Shown here piece by piece: positions 53,946 to 63,792 of a stretch of DNA of 64,000 nt. Under the pieces are notes generated by a model, which saw only the letters and a program-made list of their open reading frames with translations, made no database searches and had not been told where the DNA came from. The translations under genes and the position numbers were made by a program. The stretch is from Pseudarthrobacter sp. W1I19 (GTDB lineage Bacteria; Actinomycetota; Actinomycetes; Actinomycetales; Micrococcaceae): NCBI RefSeq assembly GCF_030817835.1, contig NZ_JAUSZR010000001.1, positions 1,798,001-1,862,000 of the forward strand, written 5' to 3'. The stretch's first letter is position 1. Each line of letters starts with the position of its first letter.

Positions 53946-55220
53946 ATGACGGCTATGGGGATTAGTTGGGGTGGTGCCGCCGCGCGCGCCGGCGCCACCG
54001 TCTGCGCATTGTTCGCAGCTGCTGCACTGGCCGGCTGCGGGTTGGTGGCTGAGCAGAACGGGCAGACGCCGCGGCCGGCAGTTTCCAGTTCCGAAGTCCC
54101 CGGTTCCGGGACACCAGCCTCAGCTCCGGCCCCCAGTCCCACCCCGACCCCTGCTCCCACGCCCGGCAAGGGCCCGGCCTGCCCGGTGCTGCGGTGCACA
54201 TCGGTGCTGGTCACCGGCGACATGCTGGTCCACACCCAGCTCTGGCAGCAGGCGCAGCAGGATGCGGCCGCAGCGGGGAAGCCCGGCTACGATTTTGGGC
54301 CGCTGCTGGAAGGGCAACGCCGGTACATCAACGGCAGTGACCTTGCAATCTGCCACCAGGAAACACCTGTGGCCGGTCCGGAAGGTCCGTTCTCGGCGTA
54401 CCCGTCCTTTAACGTCCCGCCGCAGATCATCACAGCATCCAAGAATGTGGGGTACCAGGCATGCACCACCGCCAGCAACCACACCATCGACCGTGGCACC
54501 GACGGACTGCTGCGCACCCTAGATGCCCTCGATGCCGCCGGCCTTAAACACACGGGTTCCTACCGGACCGAAAATGAGTCCCAGGGGATCCTCATCCTGC
54601 AGACACCGGCCGCGATGGTCGCGGTCATCGAGGCCGCCTACGGGCTCAACGGGCTGGTCCCGGACTACCCGTGGCAAGTGGACATGCTGGACGCCCCGGC
54701 CATGATTGCCAAGGCCGTGAAGGCGAGGGAACTCGGGGCCGACATCGTCCTGGGCGCGATGCATGCCGGTGAGGAGTATGCCAGCGAACCGAACGCACAA
54801 CAGCAGGAGGTCGCGCATGCGCTGGTGGACAGCGGGCAGTTCAACCTGGTCTACGGGCACCACACCCACTCGGTGCTGCCCATCGAAAACTACAAGGGCA
54901 CCTGGATTGTGTATGGCCTCGGCAACGGCATCACCGAACTGTCACCCTGGTACGTGGTCAACAATGAGGGCCTGCTGGTCAGGGTGCAGTTTGGCCAGGA
55001 CGCCACCGGGAAGTGGTCAGCCACCGATATGGCCTGGGCTCCATCGGTTATGGTCCGCGATCCCTACCGCTGGTGCCCGGTAGCGGCCGACGCGCCGCAG
55101 GGGCCATGCGCCGGCCCGGAAGCGGATGCCGCCACCAGGCAGCGGACCGCCACCGTGGTGGAATCCCGTGGAGCCGCAGCGGCGGGCGCCCACGAACTCC
55201 TGATTACCCGCGAGCCGTAA
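53946..55220 (+). CDS. CapA-family lipoprotein
   Basis: A 424-residue lipoprotein of the PGA_cap (CapA) family, a metallophosphatase-like fold first known from poly-gamma-glutamate synthesis. The signal peptide ends in the lipobox LAGC (residues 1-30). A Pro/Thr linker (about 55-75) leads to the catalytic-like domain: SVLVTGDMLVH, ASNHTIDRGTDGLL, MHAGEEYASEP, YGHHTHSVLPIE and YGLGNGI. No other capsule genes are near, so the substrate is unclear. It is divergent from the M3 peptidase (76-base gap). Confidence 0.9.
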   Translation: MTAMGISWGGAAARAGATVCALFAAAALAGCGLVAEQNGQTPRPAVSSSEVPGSGTPASAPAPSPTPTPAPTPGKGPACPVLRCTSVLVTGDMLVHTQLWQQAQQDAAAAGKPGYDFGPLLEGQRRYINGSDLAICHQETPVAGPEGPFSAYPSFNVPPQIITASKNVGYQACTTASNHTIDRGTDGLLRTLDALDAAGLKHTGSYRTENESQGILILQTPAAMVAVIEAAYGLNGLVPDYPWQVDMLDAPAMIAKAVKARELGADIVLGAMHAGEEYASEPNAQQQEVAHALVDSGQFNLVYGHHTHSVLPIENYKGTWIVYGLGNGITELSPWYVVNNEGLLVRVQFGQDATGKWSATDMAWAPSVMVRDPYRWCPVAADAPQGPCAGPEADAATRQRTATVVESRGAAAAGAHELLITREP

Positions 55221-55269
55221 GACGGGGCCAACGAAAGTGCCGCCGTCGGCCGTGGTAGCAAAAACGGAA

Positions 55270-56022
55270 TCAGCGCGGGCGGCGCGCCGCGTGCTCCCTG
55301 GCCAGTTCGGCGAACCGGTCGTCGGGGTGGCCCGGCTCGAACGTCCCGAATTTCCGCTCGGCGGCCGTCCGGATCAGGAAATCGGCAATCGCAGGGTTCT
55401 TCGGCAACAGCGAGCCGTGCAGGTAACTCGCCACAACATTGCGGTACCGGGCGCCCTCATGGCCGTCGCTGCTGTTGTTCCCGGTGCCCTTGGCAACGGA
55501 GCCGAGGGGCCGCACCCCGCTGCCGAGCCTGGTCTGGCCGCTGTGGTTCTCGTAACCCAGGACTTCGCCGAACTCGGGCGTGGCCACCTTGACGTTCCCG
55601 ATCAGGCGCTCGTCCGTGCCATGGGTTTCCACGTCCAGGACACCGATGCCGGGGATGACGGCTCCGGTGCGTGTTTTGAAGAAATGACCGAAAAGTTGGT
55701 ACAGCCCGCAGATGACCAGCATCGGGGCGCCGTCCTCGGCAAGGTCCTTCAACGTCCCGGCCCGCGCCTGCAGGTCGTCCTGGATGACCAGCTGTCCGCT
55801 GTCCTGGCCGCCGCCGCCCAGAATAATGTCCACGTCCCCGGGGAACGGATCACCCACGTTGTATTCGAGCAGTTCGGGAGTGTAGCCGTGCCAGCGGAGC
55901 CGCTGCTGCAGGACCAGGGCGTTACCCCAGTCGCCGTAGATGTTCATGTCCCGCGGATACAGCTGCACCACCCGTATGGTGCCCTTGCTTCCGTTGACGG
56001 GATCCGCGCCTGCCTGGCTCAT
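55270..56022 (-). CDS. gatD: GatD-type glutamine amidotransferase subunit
   Basis: A 250-residue class I glutaminase that supplies ammonia to MurT for amidation of lipid II D-glutamate. The nucleophile is in VICGLYQLFG, and His in YENHSGQTRLG. The Gly after C-x in the nucleophile elbow is Leu here (C-G-L). The first part (IRVVQLYPRDMNIYGDWGNALVLQQRLRW) is typical of GatD. Its start overlaps the murT stop by ATGA. Confidence 0.92.
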   Translation of the reverse strand: MSQAGADPVNGSKGTIRVVQLYPRDMNIYGDWGNALVLQQRLRWHGYTPELLEYNVGDPFPGDVDIILGGGGQDSGQLVIQDDLQARAGTLKDLAEDGAPMLVICGLYQLFGHFFKTRTGAVIPGIGVLDVETHGTDERLIGNVKVATPEFGEVLGYENHSGQTRLGSGVRPLGSVAKGTGNNSSDGHEGARYRNVVASYLHGSLLPKNPAIADFLIRTAAERKFGTFEPGHPDDRFAELAREHAARRPR

Positions 56023-57311
56023 GAGACAACCTCCACGGTGGTGATTTTGGACAGCTCGCGGCGGATCGCCAGCATGGCGGTGTAGGTGCAGAATACGCGC
56101 TTGGGCTTGCCCTGCGCCTCCCTGATGAAGGCCGCGAGGGCGGGGGCGATCTCGGTGTCCACAGCGCCGATCCGGACGTCGTCGTACTGCAGGCGCAGGG
56201 CCATGTCGTAGGCGCGGGACCCTGTCACCTGGTCCACTCCGCCCTCGCGCAGGGAATCGAATTCCACATCCCACAGCCAGGACATGTCCCGGCCGTCGGC
56301 GTAGTTGTCATTGATGGCGATCATCGTGGCGTAGCCGCCGGCGGGAAAGGACTTCAGCCCCAGCCGGAAGCCGCTCGGGTTCTTCACGAGGACGAGATCC
56401 AACGGCTGCCCGTCCACGGTAAGGCTCTCACCTCGGCCAAACGCCGGCTCCACCTTGGACAGAGCTTCCAGCAAGGTGGCATGGTTCGCGGTGGCTGCGC
56501 CGCCGCCACAAATACTGCGCGCAAGCGTCAGCGCCGCCGCCGCATTAAAGATGTTGTACACCCCGCGCAGCTTCATGCCCGTGGTGACAGTGCCGCCGTC
56601 GTACTCAAATTCAGCACTGTCCGCGCCTACTTTGCGGAGTACGACGTCGGCTGCGGGCTTCTCCGGCAGGGCCGCCGGGGCGGGACTTCCGGGAGCCGCG
56701 CGCAGGTCGTCGTCGTTGGGGAAAGTTCCCAGCAGCGAGTCATCCAGGCCGAAGTACTTGACCTCCTGCCCCGTCAGCGTTGCAGCGATCCGGGCAACGC
56801 GGGGATCCTCGCGGTTCAGTACTACAGTCCCCGTGGTTTTTGCGGCGATGTGCTGGAGCAGCTGGGCTGTTTTATCGATCTCGCCGAACCGGTCCAGCTG
56901 GTCGCGCAGGACGTTCAGGAGGAGGCAGTAGCGCGGGGGCACGCTGTTGACGAAATGAACGGCGTGGGCCTCGTCCAGTTCCAGGACCGCGACGTCGGCG
57001 TCGAGCCGGCCGCGCCAGTCTACTTCGCCGAGCAGGGCCGCGGCCACGCCGCGGGTGAAGTTGCTGCCGGTGCGGTTGGTGAAAACCTTCAGCCCCTGGC
57101 TCTCCAGCAGTTCCACCACCATCTTGGTGGTGGTGGTTTTGCCGTTGGTGCCGCTGACGACGGCTACGCCGTGCGGGAGGGTGGTGAGTGTCCGCCGCAT
57201 AAAGCCGGGATCGATTTTTTCGACCACCAGCCCCGGAAAGGCAGACCCGCCACCCCGGAGCCGGGAGGCGCGACGGACCAGCTTGCCGAGCGGAACACTG
57301 AAGGAGAACAT
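56019..57311 (-). CDS. murT: MurT-type lipid II isoglutaminyl synthase subunit
   Basis: A 430-residue Mur-ligase-fold protein. The P-loop is [22 protein letters not shown] and [10 protein letters not shown] follow in order, and the C-terminal DUF1727 region carries NPSGFRLGL and [17 protein letters not shown]. With GatD it amidates the D-Glu of lipid II. The Cys4 zinc ribbon common in Firmicutes MurT is absent; only three scattered Cys exist. The start at 57311 is supported by a TATATT box six bases before the ATG, giving a leaderless message. Confidence 0.92.
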   Translation of the reverse strand: MFSFSVPLGKLVRRASRLRGGGSAFPGLVVEKIDPGFMRRTLTTLPHGVAVVSGTNGKTTTTKMVVELLESQGLKVFTNRTGSNFTRGVAAALLGEVDWRGRLDADVAVLELDEAHAVHFVNSVPPRYCLLLNVLRDQLDRFGEIDKTAQLLQHIAAKTTGTVVLNREDPRVARIAATLTGQEVKYFGLDDSLLGTFPNDDDLRAAPGSPAPAALPEKPAADVVLRKVGADSAEFEYDGGTVTTGMKLRGVYNIFNAAAALTLARSICGGGAATANHATLLEALSKVEPAFGRGESLTVDGQPLDLVLVKNPSGFRLGLKSFPAGGYATMIAINDNYADGRDMSWLWDVEFDSLREGGVDQVTGSRAYDMALRLQYDDVRIGAVDTEIAPALAAFIREAQGKPKRVFCTYTAMLAIRRELSKITTVEVVS

Positions 57312-57401
57312 AGTTCGAATATATCCCAGCAACGGCATACAGCTGCCGCCGGGGATGGCCTTGCGGACTGGGTGAAAGCGACTGCGCCGTATGCTGGATG
57401 G
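57312..57401. promoter_or_regulatory. Divergent leaderless promoters of murT-gatD and pdxT
   Basis: On the minus strand TATATT (57318-57323) lies six bases before the murT ATG. On the plus strand TATGCT (57390-57395) lies six bases before the pdxT ATG. Both positions fit -10 boxes of leaderless transcripts, common in actinobacteria. No convincing -35 boxes were seen. Confidence 0.55.
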
Positions 57402-58112
57402 ATGACAAATTCCCTTTCAGCCGCTTCCGCACGCGTTGGATCCGGTCTGCGGATCGGCGTGCTGGCGCTCCAAGGTGACTTCCGCGAACACCTCCGGGCC
57501 ATCGAAGCGACCGGCGCGGAGGCGGTGGGAATCCGCCGCCCCAAGGAACTGGACGGCCTGCACGGCCTGGTTATTCCAGGGGGCGAATCCACCGCCATCG
57601 ATAAGCTTGCCCGCGCCTTCGACCTGGCCGGGCCGCTCAAGGAACGCATCGCCGACGGCCTGCCGGTGTACGGGTCCTGCGCCGGCATGATCCTGCTGGC
57701 CTCTGACATCGCCGATCCGGCCACCGACCTTTCCGGAGCCCCGCAGCAGACGTTCGGCGGACTGGACATCACCGTGCGCCGCAACGCGTTCGGCCGGCAG
57801 CGCGAGTCATTCGAGACGGACCTTGATTTCAAAGGGCTGGACTTCAGCGCCACGGAGTCCGGGGTTCCGCCCGTCCACGCCGTCTTTATCCGCGGACCGT
57901 GGGTGGAGCGTGTGGGACCGGACGTTGAAATCCTGGCCCAGGTGGAGCCGGCCGATCCTGAGCACGCGTCCCACGCGGTCCCGCTGCCCGGGACGGCTAG
58001 AATTGTTGCAGTGCGTTCAGGCCGGCTGCTGGCCACCTCCTTCCACCCGGAAGTGACGGGGGAGAAACGCGTACACGAACTTTTTATCCGCATGATCAGA
58101 GGAGAAGCGTAA
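57402..58112 (+). CDS. pdxT: Pyridoxal 5'-phosphate synthase glutaminase subunit PdxT
   Basis: A 236-residue class I glutaminase supplying ammonia to PdxS. The motifs are [36 protein letters not shown] with the nucleophile Cys, and [16 protein letters not shown] with His and Glu. The frame extends far upstream but that part is antisense to murT and has no family features. yebC follows three bases after the stop. Confidence 0.95.
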   Translation: MTNSLSAASARVGSGLRIGVLALQGDFREHLRAIEATGAEAVGIRRPKELDGLHGLVIPGGESTAIDKLARAFDLAGPLKERIADGLPVYGSCAGMILLASDIADPATDLSGAPQQTFGGLDITVRRNAFGRQRESFETDLDFKGLDFSATESGVPPVHAVFIRGPWVERVGPDVEILAQVEPADPEHASHAVPLPGTARIVAVRSGRLLATSFHPEVTGEKRVHELFIRMIRGEA

Positions 58113-58115
58113 AGC

Positions 58116-58871
58116 ATGTCAGGCCACTCCAAATGGGCGACGACCAAGCACAAGAAGGCGATCATTGACAGCCGCCGCGCAAAGTCGTTCGCCAAGCTGA
58201 TCAAGAACATCGAAGTTGCCGCACGCATGGGCGGCCCGGACCTCGCCGGCAACCCCGGCCTGGAACTGGCCGTGACCAAGGCGAAGAAGACCTCGGTTCC
58301 CAACGACAACATCGACCGTGCCATCAAGCGCGGCGCCGGCCTCACCGGTGAAGTGGTGGACTACACCGAAATCATGTACGAAGCCCGCGGCCCCCAGGGC
58401 TCCGCGCTGCTGATCGAGTGCCTCACGGACAACAAGAACCGTGCTGCTTCCGAGGTGCGCCTGGCCATTTCGCGCAACGGCGGCACCATCGCTGATCCCG
58501 GTTCCGTGAGCTACCTCTTCGCCCGCAAGGGTGTTGTTACGCTGCCGAAGAACGGCCTCAGCGAGGACGACGTCCTGATGGCCGTGCTGGACGCCGGCGC
58601 CGAGGAAGTCAAGGACAACGGCGAGACCTTCGAGATCCACTCCGAACCCGCTGACCTGCAGGCCATCCGCGACGCCCTCAAGGAAGCCGGCATCGAGTAC
58701 GACACCGACGAGGTGGAGTTCGTCCCCTCCATGCAGGTGGAGCTCGACGTCGACGGCGCCCGTAAGTTCCTCAAGCTTGCCGATGCACTCGAGGACCTCG
58801 ACGACGTCCAGAACGTTTACAGCAACGCCGACCTCAGCGACGAAGTCCAGGCTGCCCTGGAATCAGAGTGA
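58116..58871 (+). CDS. YebC/PmpR-family regulatory protein
   Basis: A 251-residue YebC-type protein. The start [37 protein letters not shown] is the family signature. Members were described as transcription factors and recently linked to translation of proline-rich stretches. It lies between pdxT and ruvC on one strand in the standard actinobacterial order. Confidence 0.95.
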   Translation: MSGHSKWATTKHKKAIIDSRRAKSFAKLIKNIEVAARMGGPDLAGNPGLELAVTKAKKTSVPNDNIDRAIKRGAGLTGEVVDYTEIMYEARGPQGSALLIECLTDNKNRAASEVRLAISRNGGTIADPGSVSYLFARKGVVTLPKNGLSEDDVLMAVLDAGAEEVKDNGETFEIHSEPADLQAIRDALKEAGIEYDTDEVEFVPSMQVELDVDGARKFLKLADALEDLDDVQNVYSNADLSDEVQAALESE

Positions 58872-58903
58872 CGTCCCGCGGTGCCTGCTGACCCCTCGCG
58901 CCC

Positions 58904-59482
58904 GTGACGCTGCGTGTACTCGGCGTAGACCCGGGACTGACCCGCTGCGGCATCGGCGTGGTGGACGTTGAGCGGAACAGGCGGGCAACCATGGTGGCCG
59001 TGGGCGTGGTGGGCACTTCGCCCGAGGAGACGCTGGACCAGCGCCTCCTGGTGATCGCCCTGGCCATCGACGAATGGCTGGACCGCTACGAGCCCCAGGT
59101 GCTCGCCGTCGAACGCGTCTTTTCCCAGCTCAACGTCAGCACGGTGATGGGGGTCGCCCAGGCGTCCGGCGTGGTGATCGCCGCCGCCGCGCGCCGCGGA
59201 ATTCCGGTGGCGCTGCATACGCCGTCGGAAGTAAAAGCGGCCGTGACCGGCAGCGGCTCCTCCAATAAGGACGCGGTGACCAAGCTCGTCACCAAGATCC
59301 TCCGGCTCGATGCCCCGCCGCGCCCGGCTGACGCAGCAGACGCCCTGGCCCTGGCCATCACCCATGCGTGGCGTGCCGGCAGCGGTGCGGCGATTGCCAC
59401 TACCGGCCCCGGCAGTTCTTCGCTGACTCCGGCCCAACGGGCATGGGCCGAAGCGGAGGCGAAAGTGCGGCGTGCCCGCTGA
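58904..59482 (+). CDS. ruvC: Holliday junction resolvase RuvC
   Basis: A 192-residue RNase-H-fold nuclease that cuts Holliday junctions. Catalytic acidic residues lie in [25 protein letters not shown], and the C-terminal [15 protein letters not shown]. The start is GTG. ruvA follows after 100 bases, ruvB overlaps ruvA; the three act together in recombination. Confidence 0.95.
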   Translation: MTLRVLGVDPGLTRCGIGVVDVERNRRATMVAVGVVGTSPEETLDQRLLVIALAIDEWLDRYEPQVLAVERVFSQLNVSTVMGVAQASGVVIAAAARRGIPVALHTPSEVKAAVTGSGSSNKDAVTKLVTKILRLDAPPRPADAADALALAITHAWRAGSGAAIATTGPGSSSLTPAQRAWAEAEAKVRRAR

Positions 59483-59582
59483 TTGTCCTGGCTGCTTGCT
59501 AGGGTATTCGTAGATATGTTCGGATAGCCGGTACCTGCCCTCTTACCAAGTGGCGGCCCGGCGGTACACCAGGAGCCCGGCC

Positions 59583-60227
59583 TTGATCAGTTTCCTTCGC
59601 GGAACCGTAGCGCACGTAGGCCTGTCCACGGCCGTGATCGATCTCAACGGTGCGGGCATGAGCGTTAACGCCACGCCGCAGACCCTCAGTAAGCTCCGCA
59701 CGGGGGAGGAGGGCCAGCTGTTCACGTCCCTGATCGTGCGTGAGGATTCGCTCACGCTTTTTGGCTTCGCGTCCGACGACGAGCGGGAAGTTTTCGACAT
59801 CCTGCTCAGTGTCAGCGGGGTGGGCCCCCGGCTGGCGCTGGCAGTTCTTGCTGTCCATGATCCGGAGGCGATCCGGGTGGCGGCACACACCGGTGACAGC
59901 AAAACCTTCACCAAAGTGCCCGGCATCGGTCCCAAGGTGGCCGGCAGGATCGTTTTGGAGCTCGCCGGAAAGCTGGTGCCGCACGGCACTGCCGCTGCAG
60001 CGGGTGCACCTACCGCTGCGGAGGCCGCCTGGAAACCCCAGGTGGTTGCTGCGCTGACGAGCCTCGGCTGGTCCGAAAAGGACGCCTCCGCCAGCATCGA
60101 CAAGGCACTGGCGGACGATCCCGAGGTGTCCTTCCGCGGCAACGTGCCGGAAATCCTGCGGACTACGCTCCGCTGGCTGGGTCAGGACGGAGCGCGTGCC
60201 GGCAACCGCGTAGGCAGCCGTGGCTGA
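59583..60227 (+). CDS. ruvA: Holliday junction DNA helicase subunit RuvA
   Basis: A 214-residue junction-binding protein. The TTG at 59583 ([13 protein letters not shown]) is decided by AGGAG seven bases before it and by the family start. Motifs are the OB-fold at the start, helix-hairpin-helix [16 protein letters not shown] and [17 protein letters not shown] in the middle, and the RuvB-contacting domain at the end ([20 protein letters not shown]). Confidence 0.94.
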   Translation: MISFLRGTVAHVGLSTAVIDLNGAGMSVNATPQTLSKLRTGEEGQLFTSLIVREDSLTLFGFASDDEREVFDILLSVSGVGPRLALAVLAVHDPEAIRVAAHTGDSKTFTKVPGIGPKVAGRIVLELAGKLVPHGTAAAAGAPTAAEAAWKPQVVAALTSLGWSEKDASASIDKALADDPEVSFRGNVPEILRTTLRWLGQDGARAGNRVGSRG

Positions 60228-61308
60228 ACCGTCACTGGTGGCCGCGGGGGAGGAACCGGAAGAGCGTGCCATCGAGGCCGCCCTCCGGCCCAAAAACCTC
60301 GATGACTTTGTGGGCCAGCACCGGGTGCGGAAACAGTTGTCGCTGGTGCTGCAGGCCTCACGCATGCGCGGCCGGAGCGCGGACCACGTGCTTTTTTCGG
60401 GCCCGCCCGGGCTCGGTAAAACCACACTGGCCATGATTGTGGCATCGGAGATGAACGCACCGCTGCGGATCAGCAGCGGGCCCGCCATCCAGCACGCCGG
60501 AGACCTGGCCGCCATCCTGTCCTCCCTGTCCGAGGGTGAGGTCCTGTTCCTGGACGAAATCCACCGGATGTCCCGGCCGGCCGAAGAAATGCTCTACATG
60601 GCCATGGAGGACTTCCGGGTGGACATCGTGGTGGGCAAGGGCGCCGGCGCCACTGCCATTCCGCTCGAACTGCCGCCGTTCACCCTCGTCGGTGCCACCA
60701 CCCGTGCGGGCCTCCTGCCGGGGCCGCTGCGTGACCGGTTCGGCTTCACCGGGCACCTGGAGTTCTATTCCGTTGCCGAACTTGAGCTTGTCCTGCGGCG
60801 CTCCGCCGGGCTGTTGGACCTGAAGGTCAACTCTGCCGGATTCAGCGAGATCGCCGGCCGCTCCCGCGGCACGCCGCGTATTGCCAACAGGCTGCTGCGC
60901 CGGGTCCGTGACTGGGCTTTGGTGCACGGCATCGAACAGATTGATGCGCGGGCGGCCTCCGCGGCCCTGGATATGTATGAAGTGGATAAGAAGGGGCTCG
61001 ACCGGCTGGACCGGGCGGTCCTGGAAGCGCTGATTACCAAGTTCGGCGGCGGCCCCGTGGGCCTGTCCACCCTGGCCATCGCCGTCGGCGAAGAAACGGA
61101 GACCGTGGAGACGGTGGCCGAGCCCTTCCTGGTGCGCGAGGGGCTGCTGGGCCGCACGCCGCGGGGAAGGATCGCAATGGCCCCCGCCTGGACCCACCTC
61201 GGCTATGCGATCCCGTCCGGCGTTTTCGGGCAGGAGCCGCTGGACCTTTTCGATACTGCCCAAGATGAGTCCGAGGGCACTGACAACTGGGCGCCGCAAA
61301 GCCAGTAG
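60220..61308 (+). CDS. ruvB: Holliday junction branch-migration ATPase RuvB
   Basis: A 362-residue AAA+ ATPase. Walker A is [14 protein letters not shown] and Walker B is [10 protein letters not shown]; the sensor and arginine-finger parts [19 protein letters not shown] follow, then the winged helix ([17 protein letters not shown]). It starts with GTG eight bases inside ruvA, so the two are translationally coupled. Confidence 0.96.
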   Translation: MAEPSLVAAGEEPEERAIEAALRPKNLDDFVGQHRVRKQLSLVLQASRMRGRSADHVLFSGPPGLGKTTLAMIVASEMNAPLRISSGPAIQHAGDLAAILSSLSEGEVLFLDEIHRMSRPAEEMLYMAMEDFRVDIVVGKGAGATAIPLELPPFTLVGATTRAGLLPGPLRDRFGFTGHLEFYSVAELELVLRRSAGLLDLKVNSAGFSEIAGRSRGTPRIANRLLRRVRDWALVHGIEQIDARAASAALDMYEVDKKGLDRLDRAVLEALITKFGGGPVGLSTLAIAVGEETETVETVAEPFLVREGLLGRTPRGRIAMAPAWTHLGYAIPSGVFGQEPLDLFDTAQDESEGTDNWAPQSQ

Positions 61309-61413
61309 CAGGCTCCCTTCAGCTTTTCCCTTTAGACTGGTATGACGCTCGGCACGTTCGGGTCTTTGTTTCGCGGGCTGCACATGCTGCCTGCGTCGCT
61401 GGGGAAGGAACCC

Positions 61414-61435
61414 GTCAGGCCTCTGCCTGCCTGAC
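61414..61435. other. Small hairpin in the ruvB-yajC gap
   Basis: GTCAGGC and GCCTGAC pair over 7 bp around CTCTGCCT in the 200-base gap between ruvB and yajC. No T-run follows. It could be part of a leader of the yajC-secDF message; no known RNA family was recognised in the gap. Confidence 0.35.
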
Positions 61436-61508
61436 AGTTCTGCCCCGGCCGGAGCGAAGCCGATGTTGCTGGAAAATCAGCTAGGCAAATAAAAGGACGG
61501 AATTCCCC

Positions 61509-61928
61509 TTGGATCCAATGTCAATTCTCCTGTTCGTCATGCTCGGCGTGTTCATCTTTATGATGTTCCGCCGCAACAAGAAGACGCAGCAGCAGCAGGC
61601 GGAGCTCCAGTCGAAGTTCGGCCCGGGCGTCGACGTGATGACCAGCTTTGGCCTCTACGGCCGGATCGTGGACATCGACGAGGCCGAGAACAAGGTCACC
61701 CTTGAACTTTCCCCCGGCAATCTCGCCACCGTACACCGCCAGGCCGTCACCAAGATTGTTGAGCCCGCTGCTGTGCCCGAGGCCGCTGCGCCGGCCGTCC
61801 CGGATGATGCCTCCTCCATCACCGGGCAGGAAATCCCCGCAGCGGAGACCGGAACCCCGGCCCAGCCGGCCGAGACTCCCGACGAGACCCTGAAGCGCCT
61901 CAATGATGAGGGCAAGAAGGACAACTAG
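61509..61928 (+). CDS. yajC: Preprotein translocase subunit YajC
   Basis: A 139-residue protein with one membrane helix (about residues 4-20, SILLFVMLGVFIFMMF), then the basic RRNKKTQQQQAELQSKFGPGVDVMTSFGLYGRIVDID motif of YajC. The C-terminus is longer than usual, Ala/Pro/Glu-rich. It associates with SecDF. Start TTG (61509) or ATG (61518) are both possible; AAAAGGACGG favours TTG. Confidence 0.92.
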   Translation: MDPMSILLFVMLGVFIFMMFRRNKKTQQQQAELQSKFGPGVDVMTSFGLYGRIVDIDEAENKVTLELSPGNLATVHRQAVTKIVEPAAVPEAAAPAVPDDASSITGQEIPAAETGTPAQPAETPDETLKRLNDEGKKDN

Positions 61929-61969
61929 TCCCTGTTAGCGCTTTTCAACACCTCTACGGCTGCGGAATA

Positions 61970-62001
61970 CCGCCGGTGCCGGCCAAACCAGGCACCGGCG
62001 G
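61970..62001. terminator. Hairpin between yajC and secD
   Basis: CCGCCGGTGCC and GGCACCGGCGG pair over 11 bp around a 10-base loop, 31 bases before the secD start. No T-run follows, so it may tune the ratio of YajC to SecD rather than stop transcription. Confidence 0.5.
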
Positions 62002-62031
62002 TTCCTGACGTGAATAAGAGAAAGATCAACA

Positions 62032-63792
62032 ATGGCACGAACTGGCCCTAAGAAACCAGGCCTCAGGGTCCTGGTCTGGCTCGGCGTCATCATCGTCGCG
62101 CTGACTGCTGTCCTGGCGGGCGGCACCCTGGCCGGGAAGGCGAGCTGGGCGCCCAAGCTGGCCCTGGACCTCGAAGGCGGCACCCAGATGATCCTGGCGC
62201 CCAAGGTTGAGGGCGGTTCGGACATCAACGAAGAACAGCTCAACCAGGCTGTGGCGATCATCCGCCAGCGGGTGGACGGCTCCGGCGTTGCCGAAGCCGA
62301 GATCAGCACCCAGTCCGGGCGCAATGTGGTGGTCAGCCTTCCAGGCACCCCTTCAAGCCAGACACGCGACCTCATCCAGGCCTCCGCGGACATGAACTTC
62401 CGTCCTGTCCTGCTTAACGGGGCAGGCGCGGCCGTGCCTGAGGAGTCGCGGGCACCGGAAGACCAGCTGCCGAAGCCGACGGCGGAACCCGCCAACAGCA
62501 GCGACACGAACTGGATCACGCCGGAAATCTACCGCCAGTTCGAAGCCCTTGACTGCGACAACCCGTCCCAGGACGAGCAGGAACGCTCGGACCCGGCCAA
62601 GCCGCTGGTCACCTGTGAGCCTGCATCCGGGAACAACCCGGCGATCAAGTACATCCTGGGTCCGGTGGAGGTTAAAGGCAGCAACATCGTCACCTCCTCC
62701 TTCCAGCTCCAGCAGGGTGCACAGGGTGCCGTCACGAATGAGTGGGCAGTCAACATCCAGTTCGACGGCGAAGGCACCGCTAAGTTCAAAGAGGTCACGG
62801 AACGCCTGAACCAGTTCTACGTGGCTGCCGGCGGGGAATCGGGCAACGACCCCAAGGCACAGTTCGCCATTGTGCTCGATGACCAGGTCATTTCCGCTCC
62901 GCGTTCGCTGGCCGTGATCACCGACGGCAGGCCGCAGATCACCGGCGGCTTCACGGAACAAACCGCCAAGGCATTGTCTGACCAGCTCCGGTTCGGTGCC
63001 CTGCCCATCAGCTTCGAGATCCAAAGCGAGCAGCAGATTTCCGCCACCCTGGGCGGCGAGCAGCTGCGTATGGGCCTCCTCGCCGGCTTGATCGGCCTGC
63101 TCCTGGTGGTGGTCTACTCGCTGTTCCAGTACCGGGCCCTTGGCTTCGTGACCATCGCCTCGCTGGTGGTCGCCGGCATCCTGACCTACCTGGCTATCGC
63201 CATCCTGGGCTGGACGGAAAACTACCGGCTGTCCCTGGCAGGCGTAGCGGGCATCATCGTTGCCATCGGCCAGACGGCTGACTCGTTCATCGTCTACTTC
63301 GAACGCATCCGCGATGAGCTCCGTGAAGGACGCGGGCTGGTGTCCGCCGTCGAAAACGGCTGGAAGCGCGCCAAGCGGACCGTCCTCGCCTCGAAGGCTG
63401 TCAACCTGCTGGCGGCACTGGTCCTGTACTTCGTGGCCGTCGGCAACGTCCGCGGCTTCGCCTTCACCCTGGGCCTGACCGCGATCGCCGACCTCATCGT
63501 GGTGTTTATGTTCACCCACCCCACGCTGCAACTGCTGGCCCGCACCCGGTTCTTTGGTGAAGGACACAGGTTCTCCGGCCTCGACCCCAAGCGCCTCGGC
63601 GCAGTTCCGCTGTACCGCGGCGCGGGCCGCGTCCGCACACCCGAAGACCGGCCCGCCGTCGCAGTCCGAGCCAAGAATGCAGGCGCCACGGCCGAGGCCG
63701 AACGCCGCATGACCATTGCCGAACGCCGCCTGGCGCAGAAGCAGGCGGAGCTGGCCGGCTCCTCGAAGTCTGCAGCGAAGGAGAACAAGTAA
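62032..63792 (+). CDS. secD: Protein translocase subunit SecD
   Basis: A 586-residue membrane protein that uses the proton gradient to help export. The first membrane segment is at about 10-30, a large extracytoplasmic region lies at about 35-335, and five segments follow (about 345-510). Conserved parts are KLALDLEGGTQMIL near the start, RVDGSGVAEAEI and the D/E-rich TM4 loop GIIVAIGQTADSFIVYFERIRDELREGR. The C-terminal tail is basic. secF begins with a one-base overlap. Confidence 0.95.
   Translation: MARTGPKKPGLRVLVWLGVIIVALTAVLAGGTLAGKASWAPKLALDLEGGTQMILAPKVEGGSDINEEQLNQAVAIIRQRVDGSGVAEAEISTQSGRNVVVSLPGTPSSQTRDLIQASADMNFRPVLLNGAGAAVPEESRAPEDQLPKPTAEPANSSDTNWITPEIYRQFEALDCDNPSQDEQERSDPAKPLVTCEPASGNNPAIKYILGPVEVKGSNIVTSSFQLQQGAQGAVTNEWAVNIQFDGEGTAKFKEVTERLNQFYVAAGGESGNDPKAQFAIVLDDQVISAPRSLAVITDGRPQITGGFTEQTAKALSDQLRFGALPISFEIQSEQQISATLGGEQLRMGLLAGLIGLLLVVVYSLFQYRALGFVTIASLVVAGILTYLAIAILGWTENYRLSLAGVAGIIVAIGQTADSFIVYFERIRDELREGRGLVSAVENGWKRAKRTVLASKAVNLLAALVLYFVAVGNVRGFAFTLGLTAIADLIVVFMFTHPTLQLLARTRFFGEGHRFSGLDPKRLGAVPLYRGAGRVRTPEDRPAVAVRAKNAGATAEAERRMTIAERRLAQKQAELAGSSKSAAKENK

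Noticed and set aside
51857..54235. A 792-residue M3 peptidase
   Set aside because: The extra N-terminus is antisense to the CapA gene and low-complexity; the family start is at 53869.
56481..58112. A 543-residue frame that would make PdxT a fusion protein
   Set aside because: The first 307 codons are antisense to murT and have no domain; PdxT begins cleanly at 57402 with the family start.
61309..61508. SRP RNA or another known ncRNA in the ruvB-yajC gap
   Set aside because: No SRP-type core (GGAAGG with the tetraloop helix) or other known motif could be recognised; only a 7-bp hairpin is seen.
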